From positions 1 through 64,000 of the forward strand of contig NZ_JAEVFE010000007.1 in the NCBI RefSeq assembly GCF_016803135.1: DNA of 64,000 nt. The letters are read 5' to 3'. Numbering within the stretch: the first letter of the stretch is position 1; each line of letters opens with the position of its first letter. Source of the DNA: Altererythrobacter sp. C41 (GTDB lineage: Bacteria > Pseudomonadota > Alphaproteobacteria > Sphingomonadales > Sphingomonadaceae). Shown here one piece after another: positions 1 to 8,195 of the stretch. A program made the translations under genes and the position numbers. The notes under the pieces were generated by a model. That model had not been told where the DNA came from. It did no database searches and was given only the letters and a program-made list of their open reading frames with translations.

Positions 1-323
1 TGCTCCACTTCATCACCTGGGGCGGCGGCGGTTGGGGCGATCCGCTCGAGCGCGACCCCGAACTGGTCGCGAAGGAGATCGTGCAAGGCCTCCTCACACC
101 AGAAGGCGCCCGCGCCTACGGCGTCGTCATCACCCCGGACGGCTCCATCGACACCCCAGCCACCGACACGCTCCGCAAAACCATCCGCGACGAGCGCGGC
201 ACCGTCCAAGTCTTCGACTTCGGTCCCAGCATCGATACCCTCCGCACCAACTGTGAGAAGGAGACCGGCCTGCCGGCACCGCGCCAGAAGATGTGGGAGG
301 CCGTCGCCGAGGCGGCCGAATAG
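1..323 (+). CDS. Hydantoinase B / oxoprolinase-family protein, C-terminal end (partial)
   Basis: The reading frame is open from the left edge (first full codon at base 3) and stops with TAG at 321-323, leaving about 106 residues. The visible start, with a WGGGGWGDPLERDP stretch followed by a 'V..GL.T.E.AR..YGVV' pattern, is what I recognise as the conserved end of the hydantoinase B / N-methylhydantoinase (oxoprolinase beta) family. These proteins form ATP-dependent amide or lactam ring-opening enzymes with an A subunit, which would lie to the left of the window. A dehydrogenase gene starts 54 bases downstream on the same strand, so the two probably form one transcript. The substrate cannot be told from this fragment. 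Confidence 0.72.
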   Translation, partial: LHFITWGGGGWGDPLERDPELVAKEIVQGLLTPEGARAYGVVITPDGSIDTPATDTLRKTIRDERGTVQVFDFGPSIDTLRTNCEKETGLPAPRQKMWEAVAEAAE

Positions 324-377
324 GTGGCAGGCGGGATTATCGACGGTCCGCCTCCGATCTCTCCCAAGGAATCCTCG

Positions 378-1823
378 ATGAGCTTCGAAACGTTGCTGAA
401 GCGGCAAGCCTATATCGACGGCGCCTGGATCGATGCCGACGACGGCGAAACGATTCCGGTCACCGATCCCGCCACGGGGGACGAGATCGGAACCGTGCCC
501 AGAATGGGCGCCGCGGAGACGGAGCGGGCGATCGCGGCTGCTGAGGCCGCCCTGCCCGGATGGGCGGCACTGGCGGCGAAGGAGCGCTCGGCGATCCTGC
601 GTCGCTTCTTCGACCTGATGATGGCCAACCAGGATGCTCTCGGTGCCCTGCTGACCCGCGAGCAAGGCAAGCCGCTTGCGGAGGCGAAGGGCGAAATCGC
701 CTACGCCGCCTCGTTCGTCGAGTGGTTCGCCGAAGAGGCGAAGCGCGCCTACGGCGAGGTTATACCCGGCCATGCGCGCGACCGCCGCATCCTCTGCCTG
801 AAGCAGCCGATCGGCGTGGTCGGGGCGATCACACCCTGGAATTTTCCCTCGGCGATGATCACCCGCAAGCTCGGACCCGCATTGGCGGCGGGATGCACGA
901 TGGTGCTGAAGCCAGCATCGCAAACCCCGTTCTCGGCCCTGGCACTGGCGGCGCTGGCCGAGGAAGCAGGCATTCCCAAAGGGGTGTTCAATGTCGTGAC
1001 CGGCAGCGCCCGCGCGATTGGCGGGGCGCTGACCGCCAGCCCGATCGTGCGGAAGATCAGCTTCACCGGATCGACCGAAGTAGGGCGCGAGTTGATGCGG
1101 CAATCGGCCGACACGATCAAGAAACTGTCGCTGGAACTGGGCGGGAACGCGCCCTTCTTGGTGTTCGACGACGCAGATGTCGATTCCGCCGTCGAGGGCG
1201 CCATCGCTTCCAAATATCGCAACGCAGGACAGACCTGTGTCTGTACCAACCGCTTCTATGTGCAGGACGGAATCTACGATGCGTTCGTGGAGAAGCTGGC
1301 GGCGCGTACCGCCGCGCTGAAGGTGGCCAACGGGATGGAAGCGGGCGCGGAAATCGGTCCGCTCATCGATGCCGCCGCAGTGGCCAAAGTGCAGGAGCAT
1401 ATCGACGACGCGCTCGAGAAGGGCGGCCGCCTGGTCGCGGGCGGGCAGCCGAGCCCGCTCGGCGGGACCTTCTTCACGCCAACGGTGATCGCCGACGTGA
1501 AAGCGGACATGAAGATCGCGTCGGAAGAAACGTTCGGCCCCCTGGCGGGTATAGTGCGCTTCCACGACGAGGGCGACGCGATCCGCCAGGCCAACGACAC
1601 CGAGTTCGGTCTCGCAAGCTACTTCTATGCCCGCGACCTCTCCCGCGTCTGGCGGGTCGCGGAGGCGCTGGAAGCCGGCATCGTAGGGATCAACACAGGC
1701 CTCATCTCCACGGAAGTTGCACCGTTCGGAGGGGTGAAGCAATCCGGCCTCGGGAGGGAGGGATCCCGCCACGGGCTGGATGACTACATGGAGATCAAGT
1801 ACCTGTGCATGGGCCTGGACTAG
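378..1823 (+). CDS. gabD: NAD(P)-dependent succinate-semialdehyde dehydrogenase-type aldehyde dehydrogenase
   Basis: A 481-residue aldehyde dehydrogenase of normal family length. The Rossmann and catalytic regions are intact: 'GAITPWNFP' near residue 150, general base Glu253 in LELGG, catalytic Cys287 in NAGQTCVC, and the C-terminal 'PFGGVKQSGLGREGSRHG' stretch typical of the GabD/DavD branch. That branch oxidises succinate or glutarate semialdehyde to the diacid with NAD(P). The ATG at 378 is chosen over an upstream GTG at 324 because it has an AAGGA site about 8 bases before it and begins the usual MSFETLL..QAYIDGAW N-terminus. It follows a hydantoinase B gene and precedes a GntR regulator, which suggests a catabolic operon. 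The exact aldehyde is inference. Confidence 0.87.
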   Translation: MSFETLLKRQAYIDGAWIDADDGETIPVTDPATGDEIGTVPRMGAAETERAIAAAEAALPGWAALAAKERSAILRRFFDLMMANQDALGALLTREQGKPLAEAKGEIAYAASFVEWFAEEAKRAYGEVIPGHARDRRILCLKQPIGVVGAITPWNFPSAMITRKLGPALAAGCTMVLKPASQTPFSALALAALAEEAGIPKGVFNVVTGSARAIGGALTASPIVRKISFTGSTEVGRELMRQSADTIKKLSLELGGNAPFLVFDDADVDSAVEGAIASKYRNAGQTCVCTNRFYVQDGIYDAFVEKLAARTAALKVANGMEAGAEIGPLIDAAAVAKVQEHIDDALEKGGRLVAGGQPSPLGGTFFTPTVIADVKADMKIASEETFGPLAGIVRFHDEGDAIRQANDTEFGLASYFYARDLSRVWRVAEALEAGIVGINTGLISTEVAPFGGVKQSGLGREGSRHGLDDYMEIKYLCMGLD

Positions 1824-1978
1824 CGTCCTCGGGAAGACGGTCGCTGGTGAACGAACGGCGGGTTTCGTGGACGAGAGGCGGCGGCCATCATCTCGTAAAA
1901 AGTTTGCACATCGCGCTCCGATTTAGATAGAGCCCTGTATTTGCAATAATCTCAATCCAAAATGTCGAAGGGGCGACG

Positions 1979-2737
1979 ATGACGGAGACCGGTCTTGCAA
2001 GGGATGACGCGATCCCCCTTTACCATCAGTTGTTCCTGACATTGCGAGACGAAATCCTGTCGGGAAAGCGCCCTCACGGCAGCGTCTTGCCGACCGAACA
2101 CCAGTTGGCGGAGATGTTCAGCGTGTCGCGCATCACCGCCCGCCGCGCACTGGACGAACTGGCGCAGCATGAATTCGTCGAGCGCCGCCGCCGTACCGGC
2201 ACGCGGGTGATTTATCAGTCCGCGATGAAGCCGATCGAGGCCAATCTCGAACAGACCGTCGAGGCCCTGCTCGCCTTCGGCCGTGACACACGCGTGCGGG
2301 TTCTCTCCGTGGGCGAAGTCGAGGCCGACGCGGGCGCGGCCGAAGCCCTACGTCTGGCGCCGGGCGCGCCCGTCGTACGGGCGGTCAGGCTGCGTACGCT
2401 GGACGGCGAGCCTCTGGGGCAGATCGTCAGCCACATTCCCGCGACAGTCGCGCGGGGGCGCATCGACCGGGCGGCGCTCCAGTCGCAGCCCATCCTGTCG
2501 ATGATCCGCGATCTGGGGCATCAGATCGTAGGCGGCTGGCAAGCCGTGTCGGCGCTTTCAGCGGATCCCGTGCTGGCGGCAACGCTCGACATCGAACCGC
2601 GTGCCGCCATCCTCCAGGTCGAACGCGTGGTCACAGGAGAAGGGGACGCACCCCTCCTTCATACCGTCGCCAGCTACCGCGCTGACCGTTACCGCATCAG
2701 CCTGGATCTGCGCGGATCGACCCTCGGCTTCGCCTAG
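1979..2737 (+). CDS. GntR/HutC-family transcriptional regulator with UTRA domain
   Basis: This 252-residue protein has an N-terminal winged helix-turn-helix (residues about 12-78, with LPTEHQLAEMFSVSRITARR as the recognition region) and a C-terminal UTRA effector domain from about residue 90 (a 'GAPVVRAVRLRTLDGEPLGQ' segment). HutC-type regulators usually repress a neighbouring catabolic operon and release DNA on binding a pathway metabolite. It lies between the dehydrogenase gene and the convergent LeuD/LeuC pair, and its stop codon overlaps the leuD-like stop in a shared CTAG (2734-2737). Local regulation of the cluster is likely but not shown. The start has GAAGGGG a few bases upstream. 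Confidence 0.9.
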   Translation: MTETGLARDDAIPLYHQLFLTLRDEILSGKRPHGSVLPTEHQLAEMFSVSRITARRALDELAQHEFVERRRRTGTRVIYQSAMKPIEANLEQTVEALLAFGRDTRVRVLSVGEVEADAGAAEALRLAPGAPVVRAVRLRTLDGEPLGQIVSHIPATVARGRIDRAALQSQPILSMIRDLGHQIVGGWQAVSALSADPVLAATLDIEPRAAILQVERVVTGEGDAPLLHTVASYRADRYRISLDLRGSTLGFA

Positions 2738-3324
2738 AGATAGGCCCATGGGCGTTCCGCCCGATCCGCGTCGCGGAATGCATCGATCTTGTCACGAGAC
2801 TTGAGCGTGAACTCGATCTCGTCGAGCCCGAGCGTCAGCATCGTCGCAGCCTCTTCCTCGATCGCGAATGACCATTGCCGACCGTCCGACGCGGTGACCG
2901 AGCGCTGCTCCAGATCGACGGTTACAGGGCCTGGCACCGCTATGACCGGTCCCGGGTCCAGTTGAACCGGCAGGATGCCGTTCCTTATGCAGTTGCGGCG
3001 GAAGATCGAGTTGAACGACGGCGCGATTATGACTCTGAAGCCGTATTCCGCCAGTGCCCAGACGGCCTGTTCCCGGCTGGATCCGCAGCCGAAATTCTCG
3101 CCGCCACCGAGGATTTCAGCTCCGGCATAGAGCCGCTGGTTCAGCACGAAAGATGGATCGGGCGTGCGATCGGAATCGAGGTAGCGCCAGCCCGCAAAGA
3201 GGCCATCCGCCAATCCGTTCTTGGAAACCGTGCGTATCTCTTTCGAGGGAATGATTGCGTCCGTATTGATATTGTCGCAGACAAGGGGGACCATCAGGCT
3301 CTCGACCTTGGTAAACCGGATCAT
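2734..3324 (-). CDS. leuD: 3-isopropylmalate dehydratase small subunit-like protein (LeuD/aconitase swivel domain)
   Basis: A 196-residue swivel domain of the LeuD type. The N-terminal 'DNINTDAIIP' and the 'ENFGCGSSREQAVWAL' stretch carrying the catalytic serine are clear. With a LeuC partner these proteins make a hydro-lyase that shifts the hydroxyl group of 2- or 3-isopropylmalate or a related 2-hydroxyacid. Its ATG overlaps the stop of the large-subunit gene by four bases, so the two are translationally coupled. A second, more canonical leuC lies at 22.7 kb. This pair sits in a catabolic setting, so it may act on a different substrate. The gene symbol is therefore by family only. Confidence 0.85.
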   Translation of the reverse strand: MIRFTKVESLMVPLVCDNINTDAIIPSKEIRTVSKNGLADGLFAGWRYLDSDRTPDPSFVLNQRLYAGAEILGGGENFGCGSSREQAVWALAEYGFRVIIAPSFNSIFRRNCIRNGILPVQLDPGPVIAVPGPVTVDLEQRSVTASDGRQWSFAIEEEAATMLTLGLDEIEFTLKSRDKIDAFRDADRAERPWAYL

Positions 3325-4736
3325 GCGTCGGTCTCCCGCTGGAGCGGAGGAAGGTCTGCAACGCCCCCGATCCGGCCCAATACGGCGGAGGCTGCAACTG
3401 TCTCCGGCGATGCCAGGTGCGTGCGCGTTCCGGGCCCCTGCCGTCGTTCGAAGTTACGATTGGTACTCGAAATTACCCGATCGTCGGCGGCGAAGCTTTC
3501 TCCCCCGGCAAAGAAGCACATGGAACAGCCGGGCTCCCGCCATTCGAATCCGGCATCGCGGAATAGCTTGTCGATACCTTCGCTTTCCGCCGCCGCCTTG
3601 ACCTGCCCCGACCCCGGCACGCAGATGGCGCGGACGTGGCTCGCGATTCGCCGGCCCTTCAGGACGCTGGCGGCACGGCGCAGATCGGACAGCCGGCTGT
3701 TCGTACAAGATCCGATAAACGCCGCCGTGATCGATAGATCGGAAACCGCGGCACCGGGCATTACATTCATGTAGTCCCGCGTCCTCGCCTCCGCCTCGTC
3801 GCCCGTCGCCGCCAGCACGTCCGGAACGGCGCCGACGAGCGGCACGGCCTGGTCCGGGCTGGTGCCCCAGGTCACCATCGGCACCACCTCGCAAGCGTCG
3901 AATGCGTATTCGGTGTCGAACTCTGCGTCGGGGTCGCTCCTCAGGTCCTGCCAGTGGCGCATGGCCATCTCCCACGCTTCGCCCTTGGGGGCGAACGGGC
4001 GGTCTTGCAGAAACGCAATGGTCTTCTGGTCCGGCGCGATCACGGCAGTGAACGCCGCCAACTCGGCAGCCATGTTGCAGAGGGTCATTCTGCCTTCCAC
4101 CTCCAGATCGTCGACCGCGCTGCCCGCGAATTCGACAGCCGACCCTTTCGCGCCCGAGCTGCCGAGGCGGCGAATGATGTGGAGCGCCAGATCCTTCGCG
4201 GTGGTGCCCTGTCGCAAGGCCCCGTGCACCGTTATCCGCATGGTGGCCGGCCGATTCACCCGCAAACTTCCGGTGGCGAGCGCGTGCTCGGCCTCCGTCG
4301 AGCCTATGCCCCACGCGAGCGCGCCGAGAGCCCCTTGCGAGCACGTATGGCTGTCGGGACACACAAGCGTCAGACCGGGCAGAACGATGCCCTGCTCCGG
4401 GGAGATGACGTGGACGATGCCCTGGCGTGGGTCATCGATATCGAAAATCGTCAGGCCAGCGGCGAGTGCCTCTCGGCGCGTGGTCGTGATGAAATCGCGG
4501 CCCGTCGGCATCAGCGTATCGTCGGTGCGGCCCGGCAACGTATCCACGACATGGTCCATCGTGACGAAGACATGCGACGGCGTGGCGATCTCGCGCCCCG
4601 TTTCTGCCAGGCTCTTGAGGGCGACGCCCCCGGTGCGCTCGTGCAGCAGGATGCGATCGATCAGCAGCAACGACGCTTGGTCGTCGCCATCGATCGCATG
4701 GCGATTCCAAATCTTCTCGAACAAGGTCTTAGGCAA
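3321..4736 (-). CDS. leuC: 3-isopropylmalate dehydratase large subunit-like protein (LeuC family, divergent paralogue)
   Basis: The protein is 471 residues from a TTG start at 4736. That start is preceded by GGAAG about seven bases upstream and begins LPKTLFEKIWNRHAI, matching the LeuC N-terminus seen in the second copy at 22.7 kb. A longer frame from 4799 is open but adds no family sequence. The 4Fe-4S ligand regions are intact: 'PDSHTCSQGALGALAWGIG', 'IGSCTNSR' and 'EPGCSMCFFAG'. It is an aconitase-superfamily hydro-lyase working with the overlapping small subunit downstream. It differs strongly from the other LeuC, for example in an acidic insert around its 'DPDAEFDTEYAFD' segment. A dedicated catabolic role is inferred from its neighbours. 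Confidence 0.86.
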   Translation of the reverse strand: MPKTLFEKIWNRHAIDGDDQASLLLIDRILLHERTGGVALKSLAETGREIATPSHVFVTMDHVVDTLPGRTDDTLMPTGRDFITTTRREALAAGLTIFDIDDPRQGIVHVISPEQGIVLPGLTLVCPDSHTCSQGALGALAWGIGSTEAEHALATGSLRVNRPATMRITVHGALRQGTTAKDLALHIIRRLGSSGAKGSAVEFAGSAVDDLEVEGRMTLCNMAAELAAFTAVIAPDQKTIAFLQDRPFAPKGEAWEMAMRHWQDLRSDPDAEFDTEYAFDACEVVPMVTWGTSPDQAVPLVGAVPDVLAATGDEAEARTRDYMNVMPGAAVSDLSITAAFIGSCTNSRLSDLRRAASVLKGRRIASHVRAICVPGSGQVKAAAESEGIDKLFRDAGFEWREPGCSMCFFAGGESFAADDRVISSTNRNFERRQGPGTRTHLASPETVAASAVLGRIGGVADLPPLQRETDA

Positions 4737-4813
4737 CTGTGACTTCCATCTAAGTATGATCTTGGCTGCGCAGCTCGCCCCCGATGTAGGGCTTTGCACA
4801 CAAGCCCCGCGAT

Positions 4814-4852
4814 CTAACGCGTTAGGTCATAATTTGATATAAGAATATATCA
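4814..4852. promoter_or_regulatory. AT-rich inverted repeats upstream of the leuC-like gene (candidate operator/promoter)
   Basis: Two inverted repeats lie 78-116 bases upstream of the TTG start of the leuC-like gene. CTAACGCGTTAG at 4814-4825 is a perfect 12-bp palindrome. TGATATAAGAATATATCA at 4835-4852 has seven-base arms around AGAA. The surrounding 4826-4860 stretch is unusually AT-rich for this genome. This fits a regulated promoter, and the GntR/HutC regulator at 1979-2737 is the nearest candidate to bind it. That link is inference. Confidence 0.4.
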
Positions 4853-5030
4853 ATTAGGCGAAAGAGCTCAAGCCACACTTCCGCGTTGCCTTCAGCGTCG
4901 GTGCCCTGAGGGGCTGCGTCCGGTGCAGCGGAGGATGCCCGGTCATCTCCAAACGATGACCCACGGCGAGTCCTTCTCCGTTCTTGACCGGAGACCGACC
5001 TTCGATGGCGGACAAGTTACTGAGGAAAGG

Positions 5031-5106
5031 TGGTGAGCCCTGCTGGGTTCGAACCAGCGACCTACTGATTAAAAGTCAGTTGCTCTACCGACTGAGCTAA
5101 GGGCCC
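5031..5106 (-). tRNA. tRNA-Lys(TTT)
   Basis: On the minus strand the 76 bases fold into a full cloverleaf. The acceptor arm is GGGCCCT with AGGGCTC, the D arm contains AGTCGGTAGA, the anticodon loop is CTTTTAA with anticodon TTT, and the T arm GCTGG-TTCGAAC-CCAGC is followed by the discriminator A and an encoded CCA. The gene stands alone between the leuC-like promoter region and folK. No repeat of its 3' end was noticed elsewhere in the window. Confidence 0.96.
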
Positions 5107-5132
5107 ACGTGCGCTTCGGCGCCGAGGGGGGT

Positions 5133-5630
5133 TCACCTAGGGAGGGGGCGCGGGCGGGTCAAGCGGGCATGCAGATGGCGGGGCGTCAGGCCGGTGGCCG
5201 GATCGCGCCAGCGGGACGCGATGGCGGCGGCCGGCGTGAGGACGAACGTCCGGCGGCGGAATTCGGGGTGGGGGATCGTCAGCCGCTCGCTGCGGTGGGT
5301 ACCGCCGCTCCACAGCACCAGGTCGAGGTCGAGCACGCGGGCGCGCCAGCGCCGGCCGCGGCGGCGGCGGCCGAAGGCGCGCTCGATTCGCTGCAGGGCG
5401 GAGAGCATCTCCTCGGGCGACAGCGCGCTCTCGATCACCGCCGCGGCATTGGCGTAACGCCGGTTCGAAGGGCCGAGCGGCGCCGTGTCGAAGACGGCGG
5501 AGCGCGCGACGATCCCGGCGCCTGCCGCTTCCAGCTCGCCGAGCGCCGCGGCGATCACCCCGCGCGGCGGCCCGTATCGCGGATGGCGGACGTTCGAGCC
5601 GAGCGCCACCAGATAGCAATGCGCGCTCAG
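5133..5630 (-). CDS. folK: 2-amino-4-hydroxy-6-hydroxymethyldihydropteridine pyrophosphokinase
   Basis: HPPK transfers pyrophosphate from ATP to the hydroxymethyl-dihydropterin in folate synthesis. The signature regions are present: 'YLVALGSNVRHP' at the N-terminus, 'FDTAPLGPSNRRYANAAAV', 'RIERAFGRRRRGRRWRARV' and 'LDLDLVLW...IPHPEF.RR.FVL'. The frame is open far upstream inside the amidase gene but has no ATG near the family start. The best-placed start is a CTG at 5630 overlapping the TGA of the upstream amidase gene, giving 165 residues. A GTG slightly further in would clip the conserved first strand. The start therefore is uncertain, while the product is clear. Confidence 0.82.
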   Translation of the reverse strand: MSAHCYLVALGSNVRHPRYGPPRGVIAAALGELEAAGAGIVARSAVFDTAPLGPSNRRYANAAAVIESALSPEEMLSALQRIERAFGRRRRGRRWRARVLDLDLVLWSGGTHRSERLTIPHPEFRRRTFVLTPAAAIASRWRDPATGLTPRHLHARLTRPRPLPR

Positions 5631-6478
5631 ATATCCTCGCAGATGCGGCGGTAGAGATGCGGGCGGCGGTCGCGGAAGAAGCCCATGCCGGCGCGGTGCT
5701 TCGCGGCGCGCGCGAGGTCGATCTTCGCCACCAGGGCACCGCTCTCGTCCGCGCCATATTCGCACAGGAAATCGCCCCACTCGTCGGTCACGAAGCTGTG
5801 GCCGTAGAACCGCTGCCCGTCCTCCGTGCCGATGCGGTTGGCCGCGATCACCGGCATGCAGTTCGACACCGCGTGGCCGAGCATCGCACGGCGCCACATG
5901 CGGCTCGTGTCGAGATCGGCGTCGTAAGGCTCGGACCCGATCGCCGTGGGATAGAACAGCAGCTCCGCGCCCATCAGCGCCATAACGCGCGCGCTTTCGG
6001 GATACCACTGGTCCCAGCAGATCCCGACGCCGATGCGCGTGCCGAACAAGTCCCACACCTTGAACCCGTCGTTCCCGGGGCGGAAGTAGTACTTCTCCTC
6101 GTAACCCGGTCCGTCGGGGATGTGGCTCTTGCGATAGGTGCCCAGGATCTCCCCGTCGGCGCCGATCATCGCGAGCGTGTTGTAGTAGTGGTGACCGTCG
6201 CGCTCGAAGAAGCTGGTCGGGATCGCGACGCCGAGCTTCTTCGCCAGCGCCTGCATCGTGGCGACCGAGGGATGCTCGGCGACCGGCCGCGCGAGAGCGA
6301 ACAGGCCCTCGTCCTCGACCTTGCAGAAGTAGGGGCCGGAGAAGAGCTCGGGCGGCAGCACGATCTGCGCGCCCTGCCGCGCGGCATCCTCGACCAGCGC
6401 GGAGACGGCGGCGATGTTTTCCTGCTCGTCGTTCGACGAGAGATCGAGCTGCAGGGCGGCAACGGTGATTTCGCTCAT
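5627..6478 (-). CDS. aguB: N-carbamoylputrescine amidase (carbon-nitrogen hydrolase)
   Basis: A 283-residue nitrilase-superfamily enzyme that hydrolyses N-carbamoylputrescine to putrescine, CO2 and ammonia in the agmatine route to polyamines. The Glu-Lys-Cys triad is visible as Glu44 (LPPELF), Lys117 (TYRKSHIPDGPGY) and Cys154 (GVGICWDQWYPE). The specificity regions 'EEKYYFRPGN' and 'TAIGSEP' match plant and bacterial AguB closely. No agmatine deiminase gene (aguA) is adjacent; the neighbours are folK, overlapping downstream, and an unrelated methyltransferase upstream. Length and motifs are normal. Confidence 0.9.
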   Translation of the reverse strand: MSEITVAALQLDLSSNDEQENIAAVSALVEDAARQGAQIVLPPELFSGPYFCKVEDEGLFALARPVAEHPSVATMQALAKKLGVAIPTSFFERDGHHYYNTLAMIGADGEILGTYRKSHIPDGPGYEEKYYFRPGNDGFKVWDLFGTRIGVGICWDQWYPESARVMALMGAELLFYPTAIGSEPYDADLDTSRMWRRAMLGHAVSNCMPVIAANRIGTEDGQRFYGHSFVTDEWGDFLCEYGADESGALVAKIDLARAAKHRAGMGFFRDRRPHLYRRICEDI

Positions 6479-6529
6479 GCCCGCGCGATTACCGGCGCGG
6501 GACCCCGGAGTCCATTCGACTGCGGCGAA

Positions 6530-7363
6530 TCAGCGCTTGCGGAAAAGCAGCGTCATCCGGTCGCTTTCGCCCAGAACCTTGAGCTCCTCCCGCTTGGTGG
6601 CGAGCGTGGGCGGCATTTCCCACACGCCCTCGGGATGGTCGGCGGTGTCGTTCGGATTGGCGTTGATCTCGCTCGCGGCGACCAGTTCGAAGCCGAGCGC
6701 CTCGACGAAGCGGACCACGTCCTCCTGCCGCAGATAGCCCTTGCTGCCGTCGGCATAGTCGTCCGGCGCATCGGCCTTGGCGCGGTGCTGGACGATGCCC
6801 AGCATGCCGCCGGGCTTGAGCAGATCGCGCATCACCGTCAGTTCGCTGTCCGCGATGCCCCAGCGCATCATGTTGTGCAGCATGCGGATCACGAGCACCC
6901 GGTCGAACGTGCCCTTCTGCGCATCGGTCACATCATCGAGCGTGAGCCCCGCGAAGTTCGCAGCGGGCTTGCCGGTCCACCCGGCCACTTGGGCGGGGAA
7001 TGCCGCTGCGCCCTCTCTGATGCCGGCCTGCCGCTGTGCGTCAAAGGGGCCCGACTCGGGCGTGAAGTAGAGCCCGACCAGCTTGCCCCCGTCGCCGAGG
7101 TAATTGCCGAGCACGCGCGAGTACCATCCGCCGCCGGGCGCGTATTCGCCGACCTTCATGTCGGGCGCGACCTGGAAGAAGGCGATCGTCTCGGCCGGAT
7201 GGCGGAATTCGTCGCGTGCGCGGTCGGCGTCGCGGTTCGGATTGGCGATGGCGGCCGCGAGCGCCGCCTCCCCGGCGGGGTCTTCGGTAGCCTCCTGCGC
7301 AAGCGCGGGTGCGGACATGGCAAGCGCCGCAATCGGCGCGGCAGCGGCAAGCAGGAAACGCAT
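6530..7363 (-). CDS. Exported class I SAM-dependent methyltransferase-like protein (COG4798 type)
   Basis: This 277-residue protein starts with a clear signal peptide (residues 1-22, cleavage after APALA). A methyltransferase-like fold follows, with 'VGEYAPGGGWYSRVLGNYLG' in place of the usual glycine-rich SAM loop, 'FDRVLVIRMLHNMM' and 'LLKPGGMLGIVQHRAK'. I recognise it as the predicted methyltransferase family COG4798, which is common in sphingomonads and carries export signals. Its substrate is unknown, and whether it binds SAM outside the cytoplasm is an open question. It is transcribed alone on the minus strand, divergent from msrA. Confidence 0.78.
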   Translation of the reverse strand: MRFLLAAAAPIAALAMSAPALAQEATEDPAGEAALAAAIANPNRDADRARDEFRHPAETIAFFQVAPDMKVGEYAPGGGWYSRVLGNYLGDGGKLVGLYFTPESGPFDAQRQAGIREGAAAFPAQVAGWTGKPAANFAGLTLDDVTDAQKGTFDRVLVIRMLHNMMRWGIADSELTVMRDLLKPGGMLGIVQHRAKADAPDDYADGSKGYLRQEDVVRFVEALGFELVAASEINANPNDTADHPEGVWEMPPTLATKREELKVLGESDRMTLLFRKR

Positions 7364-7465
7364 CGGATTCTCTCCCCGATTGAACGGTGCGCAGTCTTAG
7401 GTCCCGGCGGAGCGATGACAAGTGCGCATGCGCTGCCTATCTCCCCTCGCGAAGGAGAAGTTCGA

Positions 7466-8002
7466 ATGGCGAACAGCGAGCAGGCGATCGTTGCCGGCGG
7501 GTGCTTCTGGTGCACCGAGGCGGTGTTCCGCGACGTGATCGGCGTCAGCGAAGTCGAGAGCGGCTATATCGGCGGTACGGCGGCGAACCCGACCTACAAG
7601 CAGGTCTGCAGCGGCGACACAGGGCATGCCGAAGCGATCCGGGTGACTTACGACCCGGACGTCATCACCCTGCCCGAAATCTACGACGTGTTCCTCGGCA
7701 CGCATGATCCGACGCAGTTGAACCGCCAGGGCAACGACGTCGGCACACAGTACCGCAGCGCGATCTTCCCCCTGGACGATACCCAGCGCGCGGAGGCCGA
7801 GGCGGCGATCGCACGCTGGAACGCCGAACACGACGGCGAAGCGGTCACGACGATCGAGGGCCCTTCCGAATGGTATCCGGCCGAGGACTACCACCAGGAA
7901 TACTGGGAAGGCGAAGGCCAGCGGAACCCCTACTGCCTCGCGACGATCCCGCCCAAGCTGATGAAGCTGCGGAAGAGCTTTCAGGACAAGGTGAAGGCCT
8001 AG
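7466..8002 (+). CDS. msrA: Peptide-methionine (S)-S-oxide reductase MsrA
   Basis: MsrA reduces the S-epimer of methionine sulfoxide in proteins and free methionine. The 178-residue protein has the catalytic Cys13 in 'GGCFWCTEAVF' and the conserved 'GYIGGTAANPTYKQVCSGDTGHAEA', 'HDPTQLNRQGNDVGTQYRSAIF' and 'YHQEYW' regions. The ATG at 7466 has a strong GAAGGAG site nine bases before it. The frame is open for another 1.8 kb upstream, but that sequence is antisense to the amidase and methyltransferase genes and is not coding. msrB lies at 26.6 kb, so the two epimer-specific enzymes are unlinked. Confidence 0.95.
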   Translation: MANSEQAIVAGGCFWCTEAVFRDVIGVSEVESGYIGGTAANPTYKQVCSGDTGHAEAIRVTYDPDVITLPEIYDVFLGTHDPTQLNRQGNDVGTQYRSAIFPLDDTQRAEAEAAIARWNAEHDGEAVTTIEGPSEWYPAEDYHQEYWEGEGQRNPYCLATIPPKLMKLRKSFQDKVKA

Positions 8003-8195
8003 GCCGCGGGACTTGCTCGCCGCGCGATCGCGCGGCATAGCGCCCGGCATGAAGGCGGCAGACTGTACCACCTGCATCGCGTTCCCGCGTCGCTGACGCC
8101 AGGAACCACAGCGGGGAGCCCGGCGGCTTCCCCGCGCACCCTCGTCTTATCTCGAGAAGGCCGGCGCTGGCGCCGGCGATGCAGCAGGTACTTTC

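Noticed and set aside
5657-7465. Long open frame leading into msrA
   Set aside because: It is antisense to the amidase and methyltransferase genes, rich in Arg/Ala/Asp as expected for a high-GC shadow, and MsrA homology begins only at the ATG at 7466.
8019-8034. Perfect palindrome CCGCGCGATCGCGCGG after msrA
   Set aside because: It lacks a T run and such GC palindromes are expected by chance in this composition; not called a terminator.
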